Below are positions 25,287 to 33,461 of a stretch of DNA of 64,000 bases, piece after piece; within the stretch, counting starts at the first letter, position 1, and every line of letters begins with the position of its first letter. The translations under genes and the position numbers were made by a program. The notes beneath the pieces are model-generated. The model ran no database searches and had not been told where the DNA came from. It worked only from the letters and a program-made list of their open reading frames with translations. Source of the stretch: Mycobacterium sp. IS-1496 (GTDB lineage Bacteria > Actinomycetota > Actinomycetes > Mycobacteriales > Mycobacteriaceae); assembly GCF_001499995.1 (NCBI RefSeq), contig NZ_LQIU01000056.1, positions 1 through 64,000 on the forward strand. Direction: 5' to 3'.

Positions 25287-26024
25287 ATGCGAGTAGGCGT
25301 GCTGGGTTCGAAAGGCAAGGTCGGAGCGACGATGGTGCAGGCGGTCGAGGCCGCCGACGATCTCACGTTCACCGCTGGGGTCGATGCCGGTGATCCGCTC
25401 AGCGCGCTCGTCGACACCCAGACTGACGCCGTCATCGACTTCACCCACCCCAGTGTGGTGATGGACAACCTGAAGTTCCTCATCGACAACGGCATTCACG
25501 CGGTCGTCGGCACCACCGGCTTCACCGACGAGCGTATCGCGCAGGTGCAGGACTGGCTGGCGGCAAAGGCCGAGTCGGCCGTCCTGATCGCGCCCAATTT
25601 CGCGATCGGCGCCGTCCTGTCCATGCATTTCGCCCAGCAGGCAGCACGGTTCTTCGAGTCGGTCGAGGTGATCGAACTGCACCACCCGCACAAGGCGGAC
25701 GCCCCGTCGGGCACGGCGGCCCGCACCGCGAAACTCATCGCCGCCGCGCGAAAAGACATGCCGCCCAACCCCGATGCCACCAGCACCGGCCTGGAGGGGG
25801 CCCGCGGCGCGGACGTCGACGGTATTCCCGTGCACTCGATCCGGCTCGCCGGTCTCGTCGCGCACCAGGAAGTCCTGTTCGGCACGCAGGGGGAGACGCT
25901 GACCATCCGGCACGACAGCATCGACCGCACCTCCTTCGTCCCCGGAGTCCTGCTCGCGGTGCGCAAGGTGTCCGAGCGCCCAGGCCTGACCATCGGCATC
26001 GAACCGCTTCTCGATCTGACATGA
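25287..26024 (+). CDS. dapB: 4-hydroxy-tetrahydrodipicolinate reductase
   Basis: DapB reduces 4-hydroxy-tetrahydrodipicolinate with NAD(P)H in the diaminopimelate/lysine pathway that feeds peptidoglycan. The 245-residue protein has the nucleotide loop VLGSKGKVG near the start, AVIDFTHPSV, GTTGF, APNFAIGAVL, and the signature ELHHPHKADAPSGTA, with catalytic His and Lys. TAGGGT (25275-25280) lies 6 bases before the ATG, which supports a leaderless mRNA. The next gene overlaps by 4 bases. dapA is 7 kb away in this window. Confidence 0.97.
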   Translation: MRVGVLGSKGKVGATMVQAVEAADDLTFTAGVDAGDPLSALVDTQTDAVIDFTHPSVVMDNLKFLIDNGIHAVVGTTGFTDERIAQVQDWLAAKAESAVLIAPNFAIGAVLSMHFAQQAARFFESVEVIELHHPHKADAPSGTAARTAKLIAAARKDMPPNPDATSTGLEGARGADVDGIPVHSIRLAGLVAHQEVLFGTQGETLTIRHDSIDRTSFVPGVLLAVRKVSERPGLTIGIEPLLDLT

Positions 26025-26485
26025 CCGACGACCGGCGCGCCCTGCGCACCCAGGTGCTCATCGCCCTCATGTGCGTTGCGCTCGTCGTCTATTTCCTCCT
26101 TCTGGGCCGGATCGCGTTCGCGTTCATCAGCTCGGGAGAACCGGCGGCGATCGGACTGGGTGTCGCGCTGTTGGCGCTGCCGTTGATCGGTATCTGGGTC
26201 ATGGTCAGCACCCTGCAGGCCGGCCTCGCCCACCAGCGGTTGGTGCGGTTGGCCCGGGAGCAGGAGATGGACCTCGACGTGAGCGACCTGCCGCGTCGCC
26301 CGTCCGGCCGGATCGAACGGGACGCCGCCGACGCGCTGTTCGACGTCGTGCGGAGCGAACTGCAGGAGGATCCGAACAACTGGATCCGGTGGTACCGCCT
26401 CGCGCGGGCGTACGACTACGCCGGCGATCGGGGCCGGGCTCGCGCTGCCATGCGCAGGGCCGTCGAACTGCAGGAGGGCCGATGA
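26021..26485 (+). CDS. membrane protein with C-terminal TPR-like segment
   Basis: A 154-residue conserved mycobacterial protein in the position of Rv2772c. Two hydrophobic segments are visible (about 10-35, VLIALMCVALVVYFLLLGRI onward, and 44-65, IGLGVALLALPLIGIWVMVS). A cytoplasmic tail ends in a single TPR-like repeat (NNWIRWYRLARAYDYAGDRG then RARAAMRRAVEL). The function is unknown. The ATG overlaps the dapB stop by 4 bases, so it belongs to the dapB operon. Confidence 0.82.
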   Translation: MTDDRRALRTQVLIALMCVALVVYFLLLGRIAFAFISSGEPAAIGLGVALLALPLIGIWVMVSTLQAGLAHQRLVRLAREQEMDLDVSDLPRRPSGRIERDAADALFDVVRSELQEDPNNWIRWYRLARAYDYAGDRGRARAAMRRAVELQEGR

Positions 26486-26529
26486 GCGCTCGCGCGAAGA
26501 GGAGACGGTCCCGATGAGCGCTCGCGCGA
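26480..26529 (+). repeat. 18-base direct repeat at a start codon
   Basis: CGATGAGCGCTCGCGCGA occurs at 26480-26497 and 26512-26529, a 32-base period. The second copy contains the start of the flavodoxin-like gene (MSARA), and the first duplicates that start just behind the previous gene's stop. Confidence 0.9.
26482..26517 (+). CDS. 11-codon mini-ORF linking two genes
   Basis: ATG 26482 overlaps the preceding stop (ATGA) and reads MSARAKRRRSR before a TGA at 26515-26517, which itself overlaps the ATG of the next gene (26514). The mini-ORF is produced by an 18-base direct repeat (26480-26497 and 26512-26529). It may act only as a translational relay; a peptide function is not implied. Confidence 0.4.
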   Translation: MSARAKRRRSR

Positions 26530-26975
26530 CCCTGCTGATCATCCACCACACTCCGTCACCTCATTGCCAGGAGATGCTGGAGGCGGTCGTGGCCGGTGCA
26601 ACCGATCCCGAGATCGAAGGCGTGGAGGTCATTCGGCGACAGGCGCTCATCGTCTCGCCGGTCGAGATGCTGGAGGCCGACGGTTACGTGCTGGGCACCC
26701 CGGTCAACCTCGGGTACATGTCGGGGGCCCTCAAGCACGCGTTCGACCAGTCCTACTATCAGCTGCTCGACACCGCCGCCGGCCGACCGTTCGGCGTCTA
26801 TCTCCACGGCAACGAGGGCACCGAAGGCGCCGAGCGTGCCCTGGACGGAATCACCTCAGGGTTGGGGTGGGAGCGTGTCGCCGAGACCGTCGTCGTGTCA
26901 GGCAAACCGGCGAAAGCTGATGTCGAAGGGTGCTGGAACCTCGGCGCCACGGTCGCCGCTCGGCTGATGGGATAG
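26514..26975 (+). CDS. flavodoxin-like / NADPH-dependent FMN reductase family protein
   Basis: A 153-residue flavodoxin-fold protein. LLIIHHTPSPHCQEMLEAVV is the flavin-phosphate loop equivalent, VEMLEADGYVLGTPVNLGYM corresponds to the family's GTPVYxGxxSG-type flavin contact, and GVYLHGNEGTEGAERAL follows. It may reduce quinones or flavins; the partner is unknown. It resembles Rv2771c in position. ATG 26514 overlaps the stop of an 11-codon mini-ORF. It lacks an independent Shine-Dalgarno apart from the AGAGGAG within the mini-ORF, about 12 bases upstream. Confidence 0.85.
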   Translation: MSARATLLIIHHTPSPHCQEMLEAVVAGATDPEIEGVEVIRRQALIVSPVEMLEADGYVLGTPVNLGYMSGALKHAFDQSYYQLLDTAAGRPFGVYLHGNEGTEGAERALDGITSGLGWERVAETVVVSGKPAKADVEGCWNLGATVAARLMG

Positions 26976-27108
26976 CCGGGTCCGCGTCGCTGGACGACCA
27001 ATCAGCCGATTAGCGCGGCCGAAGCGCTGCATCACTGGCACTGTTCACGGTGCACGAGGTTGCCCGGCGGCGGCGAACTCGTTCCTGCGGCGGATGTGGA
27101 GCAGAGTC

Positions 27109-27882
27109 GTGACTCAAGGACCCGGACGTGTCCTCGGCAAGTCGACGGTGATCACCGGGGCGGCGATGGGCATCGGGCGGGCGACCGCCGAGGTCTTCGC
27201 CCGCGAAGGCGCACGTCTGATCGTGACCGACATCCAACGTGAACCGCTGCTCGGGTTGGCTGATGAATTGCGCCGTGGCGGTGCCGAAGTCGAGACGGTC
27301 GTCGGTGATGTCTCGGTCGAGGAGGACGCGCGTCGGATGATCGCGGCCGCAAGCGATCGTTACGGACGGCTCGACGTGCTCGTTGCCAACGCCGGCATCA
27401 TTCCGCTCGGCGACGCGACGGAGGTGACTGCCGCCGGCTGGGACGAAGTCATGGCAATCGATGGGCGCGGCATGTTCCTCACCTGCAAATTCGCGATCGA
27501 AGCGATGGTGTCGACCGGTGGTGGTGCCGTCGTCTGCCTCTCGTCGATCTCGGGGCTGGCCGGCCAGAAGCGTCAGGCGGCCTACGGACCGGCCAAGTTC
27601 GTCGCCACCGGCCTGACCAAGCACCTGGCGGTCGAGTGGGCTGACCGCGGAATCCGAGTGAATGCCGTTGCGCCGGGGACGATCCGGACAGAGCGGGTCA
27701 ATCGGCTTCCGGAGGAGCCGGGCGGTTCGGAATACCTCGCCGACATCCAGCGCATGCACCCGATGGGCCGACTTGGTGAACCGGCTGAGGTCGCTCGCGT
27801 CATCGCCTTTCTGGCCTCCGACGAGGCGTCGTTCGTCACCGGCGCCGTGGTGCCCGTCGACGGCGGATTCCTGGCGCAATAG
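27109..27882 (+). CDS. short-chain dehydrogenase/reductase
   Basis: A classical SDR of about 257 residues. Features: cofactor loop TGAAMGIG, VGDVSV (adenine contact), VANAG, catalytic Ser in CLSSISG, and YGPAK for the Tyr/Lys pair, then RVNAVAPGTIRTE. The C-terminus SFVTGAVVPVDGGFLAQ is typical. The acidic residue after the second strand (VTDIQ) suggests NAD(H). I chose GTG 27109 because GGAG lies 7 bases before it and the fold then starts 8 residues later; ATG 27094 is an alternative. Base composition is slightly less GC-biased than its neighbours, which may hint at transfer. Substrate unknown. Confidence 0.87.
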   Translation: MTQGPGRVLGKSTVITGAAMGIGRATAEVFAREGARLIVTDIQREPLLGLADELRRGGAEVETVVGDVSVEEDARRMIAAASDRYGRLDVLVANAGIIPLGDATEVTAAGWDEVMAIDGRGMFLTCKFAIEAMVSTGGGAVVCLSSISGLAGQKRQAAYGPAKFVATGLTKHLAVEWADRGIRVNAVAPGTIRTERVNRLPEEPGGSEYLADIQRMHPMGRLGEPAEVARVIAFLASDEASFVTGAVVPVDGGFLAQ

Positions 27883-27965
27883 CGTGCTGGAGATCAGGGG
27901 CCACCGTGGCCGCGACATCGATGGACGGATCCTGACCCACAGTGACCGAAGAAAGGGATGAACGA

Positions 27966-28424
27966 ATGCCGGGTATCGCCGAGATCGCCCTGGGCGCAGC
28001 TCCCATCGCAGGTGGTGCGCTGCTCGGTATCGCAGCGGGCAATCTGCGAGGCCCCGACATCCGCGGCATGATCGCCAAGGACATGGAACTGCTCGAACGC
28101 ATTCCGGCCGAACAGATCGAGCTTCGGGAACGTCTCAAGCGCAGCATCGACCAGCGCATCGAGGACCTCGTCACCACGGCCGAACGCGGCCGTGAACTGC
28201 GGATGGCGGCCATGTCCTACGAGGGCAACTGGCGCGACATCATCGTGTTCGTCTGCGCGGTCCTGTTCACGATCGTGTGGTGGAACGTCAGCCATGACCG
28301 CGCCAACTGGCTGGTGATGTTCATCGTGCTGATCGTGTTGTCGATCGTCGCCGGGGTGTATGCGGCGCGCGGTCTACTGCGCGCGCTGGGCAAGACTTCG
28401 CGCACCCGCCATGGCGCCGCCTAA
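27966..28424 (+). CDS. small membrane protein
   Basis: A 152-residue protein with an N-terminal hydrophobic/Gly-Ala segment (IALGAAPIAGGALLGIAAG). A charged, probably coiled-coil middle follows (KDMELLERIPAEQIELRERL then KRSIDQRIEDL). Two transmembrane helices end it (IIVFVCAVLFTIVWWNV and WLVMFIVLIVLSIVAGVYAA). No family is recognised. ATG 27966 is preceded by GAAAGG, which decides against GTG 27942. It overlaps the end of the convergent hydrolase gene by 4 bases. Confidence 0.8.
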   Translation: MPGIAEIALGAAPIAGGALLGIAAGNLRGPDIRGMIAKDMELLERIPAEQIELRERLKRSIDQRIEDLVTTAERGRELRMAAMSYEGNWRDIIVFVCAVLFTIVWWNVSHDRANWLVMFIVLIVLSIVAGVYAARGLLRALGKTSRTRHGAA

Positions 28425-29161
28425 TCCGGCAGCGACCTCGCGAACAACTCCTGCAGCGCGATCCAGTGCCGCTGCGCCGCCTCCTCGTCGTACGGAGCGT
28501 TGTCCGGCACGGCGAAACCGTGGCCGGCCGGATAGATCTCCACCGTGTGCTGCACACCCGCCGCGGTGAGCGCCTTGTCGAGCGTCTCGGCCTGTTCGGT
28601 GGTGAACGACTTGTCGTTCTCGGCGCCGGCCACATAGACGGTCCCGGTGATGCGGTCGGCCAGCAGGTGGGGGCTCGTCTCGTCGTCGGTGACCAGCCCT
28701 CCGCCGTGGAACGATCCGGCCGCGGCCACCCGGTCGGGGACCCGGCCCGCCACGATCAGCGACGTCCGCCCGCCCATGCAGTACCCGCACACCCCGAACC
28801 GGTCGCCGCGCACCTCGGGCCGCCCGGCGAGGAAGTCGAAGAAGGCGGTGGCGTCGGTGGCCATCTTGTCCGGGGTGACGGAGCCGATCATCCCGAACAG
28901 CCGTCGGCGTTCGGCCTGGTCGCCGAACACCGTGCGCATGTCGAACGGCGCCCATTCGCCGCTGCGGTAGTACACGTCCGGCAGCAGGACGGCGTGGCCG
29001 AATCCGGCCAGACGGTCGGCCATCTCGTGAAACGTGGGACGGACGCCGCCGGCGTCGGGATACATCACCACACCCGACCACGGTCCGGGTCCGTTCGGCG
29101 TGTGCAGGGTGACGGGGCAGTCGCCATCCGGCGTCGTCACGGTCGCAGTGATACTCGGCAT
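28421..29161 (-). CDS. dienelactone hydrolase family protein
   Basis: A 246-residue alpha/beta hydrolase of the dienelactone-hydrolase type, like Rv2765. The nucleophile elbow is VCGYCMGGR with a Cys nucleophile, the DLH hallmark. PDAGGVRPTFHEMADRLA lies upstream and the C-terminal His is in PAGHGF. The natural substrate is unknown; dienelactone itself is unlikely without a catechol pathway nearby. The ATG at 29161 was chosen from family length; frame extension to 29230 would enter the thyA promoter. It is divergent from thyA. Confidence 0.9.
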   Translation of the reverse strand: MPSITATVTTPDGDCPVTLHTPNGPGPWSGVVMYPDAGGVRPTFHEMADRLAGFGHAVLLPDVYYRSGEWAPFDMRTVFGDQAERRRLFGMIGSVTPDKMATDATAFFDFLAGRPEVRGDRFGVCGYCMGGRTSLIVAGRVPDRVAAAGSFHGGGLVTDDETSPHLLADRITGTVYVAGAENDKSFTTEQAETLDKALTAAGVQHTVEIYPAGHGFAVPDNAPYDEEAAQRHWIALQELFARSLPD

Positions 29162-29204
29162 GCCATCCGTTCTACTCGCCGCCTCTGGAAGTAAGCTGAC
29201 CGAC

Positions 29205-30017
29205 GTGCCGATCTCCGGGCCGATCCCCACGCCCTACGAGGACCTGCTGCGTCTCGTGTTCGAGCGCGGCACACCGAAAGCGGACCGCACCGGCACCGGA
29301 ACCCGCAGCCTGTTCGGTCACCAGATGCGCTACGACCTGGGCGCCGGCTTCCCGCTCATCACCACCAAGAAGGTGCACCTCAAGTCGCTGGTTTACGAGC
29401 TGCTGTGGTTCCTGCGCGGCGACTCCAACGTGCGCTGGCTGCAGGATCACGGGGTCACGATCTGGGACGAATGGGCCAGCGAGACCGGCGACCTCGGCCC
29501 CGTCTACGGGGTGCAGTGGCGGTCGTGGCCGACGCCGTCGGGCGGGCACGTCGACCAGATCAGCGCGGCCATCGACCTGCTCAGGACCGACCCGGACTCC
29601 CGCCGCAACATCGTCTCGGCGTGGAACGTCGGGGAGATCCCGCAGATGGCGCTGCCGCCCTGCCACGCGTTCTTCCAGTTCTACGTCGCCGACGGCCGGC
29701 TCTCGTGTCAGCTCTATCAGCGCAGCGCGGACCTGTTCCTCGGGGTGCCGTTCAACATCGCCAGCTATGCCCTGCTCACGCACATGATGGCCGCACAGGC
29801 CGGGCTCGGTGTCGGGGAGTTCATCTGGACCGGCGGTGACTGTCACATCTATGACAACCACGTCGAGCAGGTGACGGAGCAGCTCGCCCGTGAACCGCGG
29901 CCCTATCCCGAACTTGTTCTCGCGCAACGTAGTTCGATCTTCGACTACACTTATGAGGACATCGTCGTCAAGAACTATGACCCGCATCCGGCGATCAAAG
30001 CGCCGGTGGCGGTATGA
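29205..30017 (+). CDS. thyA: thymidylate synthase (folate-dependent, ThyA)
   Basis: ThyA methylates dUMP to dTMP, oxidising methylene-tetrahydrofolate to dihydrofolate. The 270-residue protein has the folate/phosphate segment DRTGTGTRSLFG, WDEWASETGDLGPVYGVQWR, the catalytic Cys in ALPPCHAFFQFYV, CQLYQRSADLFLGVPFNIAS and HIYDNHVEQ. The GTG at 29205 is supported by TAAGCT (29192-29197) 7 bases upstream. dfrA overlaps its stop by 4 bases, which couples production of dihydrofolate to its reduction. A second, unrelated thymidylate synthase (thyX) lies 1.8 kb downstream. Confidence 0.98.
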   Translation: MPISGPIPTPYEDLLRLVFERGTPKADRTGTGTRSLFGHQMRYDLGAGFPLITTKKVHLKSLVYELLWFLRGDSNVRWLQDHGVTIWDEWASETGDLGPVYGVQWRSWPTPSGGHVDQISAAIDLLRTDPDSRRNIVSAWNVGEIPQMALPPCHAFFQFYVADGRLSCQLYQRSADLFLGVPFNIASYALLTHMMAAQAGLGVGEFIWTGGDCHIYDNHVEQVTEQLAREPRPYPELVLAQRSSIFDYTYEDIVVKNYDPHPAIKAPVAV

Positions 30018-30502
30018 CCGTCGGGCTCATCTGGGCGCAGTCCACCTCGGGCGTGATCGGACGCGACGGCGGGATCCCGTGGCGGCTGCCCGAGGATCTG
30101 GCCCGGTTCAAGGAGATCACCCTCGGTCACCCGGTGGTGATGGGCCGGCTCACCTGGGAATCGTTGCCCCCGCGGGTGCGGCCGCTCCCCGGGCGCAAGA
30201 ACGTCGTACTCACCCGGCGGCCCGACTACCTGGCCGAGGGAGCGGAGGTCGTGACGAGCCTCGACGACGCGTTGGGCGACGAGGAGACGTGGGTGATCGG
30301 CGGCGAGCGCGTCTACGCGCTGGCGCTCACCCGGGCCACGCGGTGCGAGGTCACCGAGGTCGAGATCGAACTGCACCGTCAGGACGCGGACGCGGTGGCG
30401 CCCGTACTGGGAGAGGCCTGGGTCGGTACCACGGGGGATTGGCTGACCAGTACCTCCGGCCTGCGGTACCGGTTCCACAGCTACCAGCGCGCCACCGCCT
30501 GA
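30014..30502 (+). CDS. dfrA: dihydrofolate reductase
   Basis: Reduces dihydrofolate to tetrahydrofolate with NADPH; the trimethoprim/methotrexate target. The 162-residue protein shows LIWAQSTSGVIGRDGGIPWR, LPEDLARFKEITLGHPVVMG with the catalytic acid Asp (in PEDLARF), RLTWESLP, NVVLTRRP and WVIGGERVYALAL. The ATG at 30014 overlaps thyA by 4 bases. It probably shares the thyA leaderless transcript. Confidence 0.97.
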   Translation: MTVGLIWAQSTSGVIGRDGGIPWRLPEDLARFKEITLGHPVVMGRLTWESLPPRVRPLPGRKNVVLTRRPDYLAEGAEVVTSLDDALGDEETWVIGGERVYALALTRATRCEVTEVEIELHRQDADAVAPVLGEAWVGTTGDWLTSTSGLRYRFHSYQRATA

Positions 30503-30551
30503 CGGCACTCTCGGAACACAATTTGTCGGTGCGGTGGGCGACGATGTGCTG

Positions 30552-31772
30552 ATGGCTGCCTCCCTCACCGGCGCCCAGGCCCGCCGGATCGCCGTCGCCG
30601 CGCAGGGGTTCACCGAACCCAAGCCGCGCGGTCCGGTCACGCGTGCGCACCTGCGCAGGCTGATCAACCGCATCCAGGTGCTGCAGCTCGATTCGGTGTC
30701 GGTGGCGGTCCGGGCCCACTACGCACCGGTGTTCAGCCGGCTCGGCCCCTACGACAGCCGGGTGCTCGACGGCGCCGCCTGGTCGCATTCGGCGCGCGCG
30801 CCGCGGCTGCTGGTCGAGTACTGGGCACACGAGGCCGCGCTGATGGCCGTCGACGACTGGCCGCTGCTGCGGTGGCGGATGCGCGAATACACCCACGGCC
30901 GGTGGGGCACCCACATCGTCAAGGCCAACCCCCAACTTGTCGAGGACGTCGTCGAGGCGGTCACCGCGCTCGGACCCGCCACCGCGGGCCAGATCGAGGA
31001 ATACCTCGGCGCTGAACAACGCGGCCGCAAAGGGCCGTGGTGGGATCGCAGCGACACCAAGTGGGTGACCGAGGCGCTGTTCGCCTCCGGTGTGCTCACC
31101 ACCGCGACGCGCGTCGGCTTCGCCCGCCACTACGACCTGACCGAGCGGGTGCTGCCCGCTGACGTGGTGGCCCGTCAGGTCGACGACGACGAGGCGGTAC
31201 GTGAGCTGTGTCTGCGCGCGGCCGGGGCGTTGGGGGTGGCCACCGAGGCCGACATCCGCGATTACTTCCGGCTCGCCGCCAAACAGGTCAAACCGGCGAT
31301 CGCGGGTCTGGTCGCCGCCGGTGAGCTCGAGCCGGTCGAGGTCGACGGCTGGCCGGCGCCGGCGTATCTGCGCGCCGGACGGATCGTTCCGCGCGTCGAC
31401 CGGGGAACGGCGCTGCTGTGCCCGTTCGACCCGCTGATCTTCTTCCGCCCACGCGTCGAACGGCTCTTCGGCTTCCACTACCGCATCGAGATCTACACGC
31501 CGGCGGCCAAGCGGCAGTACGGCTACTACGTGTGGCCGTTCCTGCTCGACGGCCGGCTGGTCGGGCGCGTCGACCTCAAGGCGGAGCGGGCCCGCGACGC
31601 GCTGCATGTGGTGGGGGCGTTCGCCGAACCCGGGGAGTACCGGGTGCGGGTGGCCACGGCGCTGGCGGCCGAGCTGAAGACGATGGCGGAGTGGCTGGGG
31701 CTGTCCGACGTCACGGTCGGGGAACGCGGTGACCTGGCCGAGGTCCTGCGCCGGTCCGCCGCGTTAGGGTGA
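30552..31772 (+). CDS. winged-helix DNA glycosylase-like protein (HTH_42, YcaQ/AlkX type)
   Basis: A 406-residue protein of the HTH_42 family (YcaQ, AlkZ). These are monofunctional glycosylases that unhook interstrand crosslinks or remove bulky alkylated bases. The catalytic Q-x-D motif of YcaQ-type members is seen as QLD at 45-47 within IQVLQLDSVSVAVRAHYAPV. The family's SRLGPYDSRVLDGAAWSHSA and WAHEAALM follow, with winged-helix segments in the middle (VVEAVTALGPATAGQIEEYL) and FGFHYRIEIYTPAAKRQYGY near the C-terminus. ATG 30552 gives the family N-terminus. It lies between dfrA and thyX, but no operon link is clear. Activity is inferred from the motif. Confidence 0.82.
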   Translation: MAASLTGAQARRIAVAAQGFTEPKPRGPVTRAHLRRLINRIQVLQLDSVSVAVRAHYAPVFSRLGPYDSRVLDGAAWSHSARAPRLLVEYWAHEAALMAVDDWPLLRWRMREYTHGRWGTHIVKANPQLVEDVVEAVTALGPATAGQIEEYLGAEQRGRKGPWWDRSDTKWVTEALFASGVLTTATRVGFARHYDLTERVLPADVVARQVDDDEAVRELCLRAAGALGVATEADIRDYFRLAAKQVKPAIAGLVAAGELEPVEVDGWPAPAYLRAGRIVPRVDRGTALLCPFDPLIFFRPRVERLFGFHYRIEIYTPAAKRQYGYYVWPFLLDGRLVGRVDLKAERARDALHVVGAFAEPGEYRVRVATALAAELKTMAEWLGLSDVTVGERGDLAEVLRRSAALG

Positions 31773-31776
31773 CGCC

Positions 31777-32529
31777 GTGGCCGAGACCGCGCCGCTGCGC
31801 GTGCAGCTGATCGCCAAGACCGAGTTCACGGCGCCACCCGACGTGCCGTGGGACACCGACGCCGACGGCGGGTCCGCGCTCGTCGAGTTCGCCGGCCGCG
31901 CCTGCTACCAGAGCTGGTCCAAGCCCAACCCCCGCACGGCGACCAACGCCTCGTACCTGCGCCACATCATCGACGTCGGGCACCTCTCGGTCCTCGAGCA
32001 CGCGTCGGTGTCCTTCTACATCACCGGGATCTCGCGGTCCTGCACACACGAGCTGATCCGGCACCGGCACTTCTCGTACTCGCAGCTCTCGCAGCGCTAC
32101 GTGCCCGAGAACGACGCGCAGGTCGTGGTCCCGCCCGGCATCGACGGCGACGCCGAACTCGAGGAGATCTTCACCGCGGCGGCCGATGCGAGCCGCGCCG
32201 CCTACACCGAACTGCTCGCGAAGTTGGAGGACAGGCTCGCCGACATGCCCAACGCCACGCTGCGCCGCAAACAGGCCAGGCAGGCGGCGCGGGCGGTGCT
32301 GCCGAACGCCACCGAGACCCGCATCGTCGTCACCGGCAACTACCGCGCCTGGCGCCATTTCATAGCGATGCGGGCCAGCGAGCACGCCGACCTCGAGATT
32401 CGCCGGCTGGCCATCGCCTGCCTGCGGGAACTGGTCACCGCCGCGCCCTCGGTGTTCGCCGACTTCGAGATCTACGCGCTGTCCGACGGCACGGAGGTGG
32501 CGACAACCCCGCTCGTCACCGAGGCGTGA
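31777..32529 (+). CDS. thyX: flavin-dependent thymidylate synthase ThyX
   Basis: ThyX makes dTMP using FAD and NADPH and leaves tetrahydrofolate. The 250-residue protein has the family motif in RHRHFSYSQLSQRY (95-108), HASVSFYITGISR, LPNATETRIVVTGNYRAWRH and RASEHADLEIR. The start GTG 31777 is preceded by TAGGGT (31765-31770) at 6 bases. It sits directly upstream of dapA, as in M. tuberculosis Rv2754c-Rv2753c. The genome therefore keeps both ThyA and ThyX. Confidence 0.97.
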   Translation: MAETAPLRVQLIAKTEFTAPPDVPWDTDADGGSALVEFAGRACYQSWSKPNPRTATNASYLRHIIDVGHLSVLEHASVSFYITGISRSCTHELIRHRHFSYSQLSQRYVPENDAQVVVPPGIDGDAELEEIFTAAADASRAAYTELLAKLEDRLADMPNATLRRKQARQAARAVLPNATETRIVVTGNYRAWRHFIAMRASEHADLEIRRLAIACLRELVTAAPSVFADFEIYALSDGTEVATTPLVTEA

Positions 32530-32554
32530 GGTCAAGCGGGTAATCTTGTCACCC

Positions 32555-33457
32555 GTGAGTATCAGCGGATTCGACGTGACGGCCCGGTTGGGCACCGTGC
32601 TCACCGCGATGGTCACTCCGTTCAAGCCCGACGGCTCGCTCGACACGGACGCCGCCGCGCGTCTGGCGAACCGCCTCGTCGACTCCGGCTGCGACGGTCT
32701 GGTGCTGTCCGGTACCACCGGTGAGTCCCCGACCACCACCGATGACGAGAAGCTGACGCTGCTGCGCACCGTGCTCGAGGCCGTCGGCGACCGGGCCAGC
32801 ATCATCGCCGGCGCGGGCACCTACGACACCGCGCACAGCGTCCACCTGGCCAAGGCGTGTGCGGCCGAGGGTGCGCACGGGCTGCTCGTCGTCACGCCGT
32901 ACTACTCCCGCCCGTCGCAGAACGGGCTCCTGGCGCATTTCACCGCCGTCGCCGACGCGACCGACAAGCCGGTCGTGCTGTACGACATCCCGCCGCGCTC
33001 AATCGTCCCGATCGCCTGGGACACCATCCGGACGCTCGCCGAGCACCCGAACATCGTGGCGATCAAGGACGCCAAGGGTGACCTGCACGGCGGCGCACAG
33101 ATCATCGCCGAGACCGGTCTGGCGTACTACAGCGGCGACGACGCGCTGAATCTGCCCTGGCTGGCCATGGGCGCCGTCGGGTTCATCAGCGTGTGGGGGC
33201 ACTTCGCGGCCGGTCAGCTGCGAGAGATGTTGTCGGCGTTCAACTCCGGGGATGTGGCCACCGCCCGCAAGATCAGCGTCGTGCTCGGCCGGCTGAGCGA
33301 CGCGCAGGCGCGTCTGGGTGGCGTCACGATGTCGAAGGCCGGTCTCGGGTTGCTGGGCTTCGACGTCGGGCAACCGCGGCTGCCGCAGATCCCGCCCACA
33401 GTCGACGAACTCGCCGCGCTGGCCGAGGACATGCGCGCCGCGGCGGTGCTGCGGTGA
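32555..33457 (+). CDS. dapA: 4-hydroxy-tetrahydrodipicolinate synthase
   Basis: DapA condenses pyruvate with aspartate semialdehyde at the start of the diaminopimelate/lysine branch. The 300-residue TIM barrel has LSGTTGESPTTTDDEK, VTPYYSRPSQNGLLAHF with the catalytic Tyr, DIPPRSIV and the Schiff-base Lys in VAIKDAKGDL. GTG 32555 is chosen over TTG 32546 because TAATCT (32541-32546) precedes it by 8 bases, a leaderless arrangement. RNase J starts 5 bases after its stop. Confidence 0.97.
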   Translation: MSISGFDVTARLGTVLTAMVTPFKPDGSLDTDAAARLANRLVDSGCDGLVLSGTTGESPTTTDDEKLTLLRTVLEAVGDRASIIAGAGTYDTAHSVHLAKACAAEGAHGLLVVTPYYSRPSQNGLLAHFTAVADATDKPVVLYDIPPRSIVPIAWDTIRTLAEHPNIVAIKDAKGDLHGGAQIIAETGLAYYSGDDALNLPWLAMGAVGFISVWGHFAAGQLREMLSAFNSGDVATARKISVVLGRLSDAQARLGGVTMSKAGLGLLGFDVGQPRLPQIPPTVDELAALAEDMRAAAVLR

Positions 33458-33461
33458 CGCC

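Noticed and set aside
26976..27108. Possible small gene before the SDR
   Set aside because: No start with a ribosome-binding site and no codon bias in the 130 bases; treated as untranslated.
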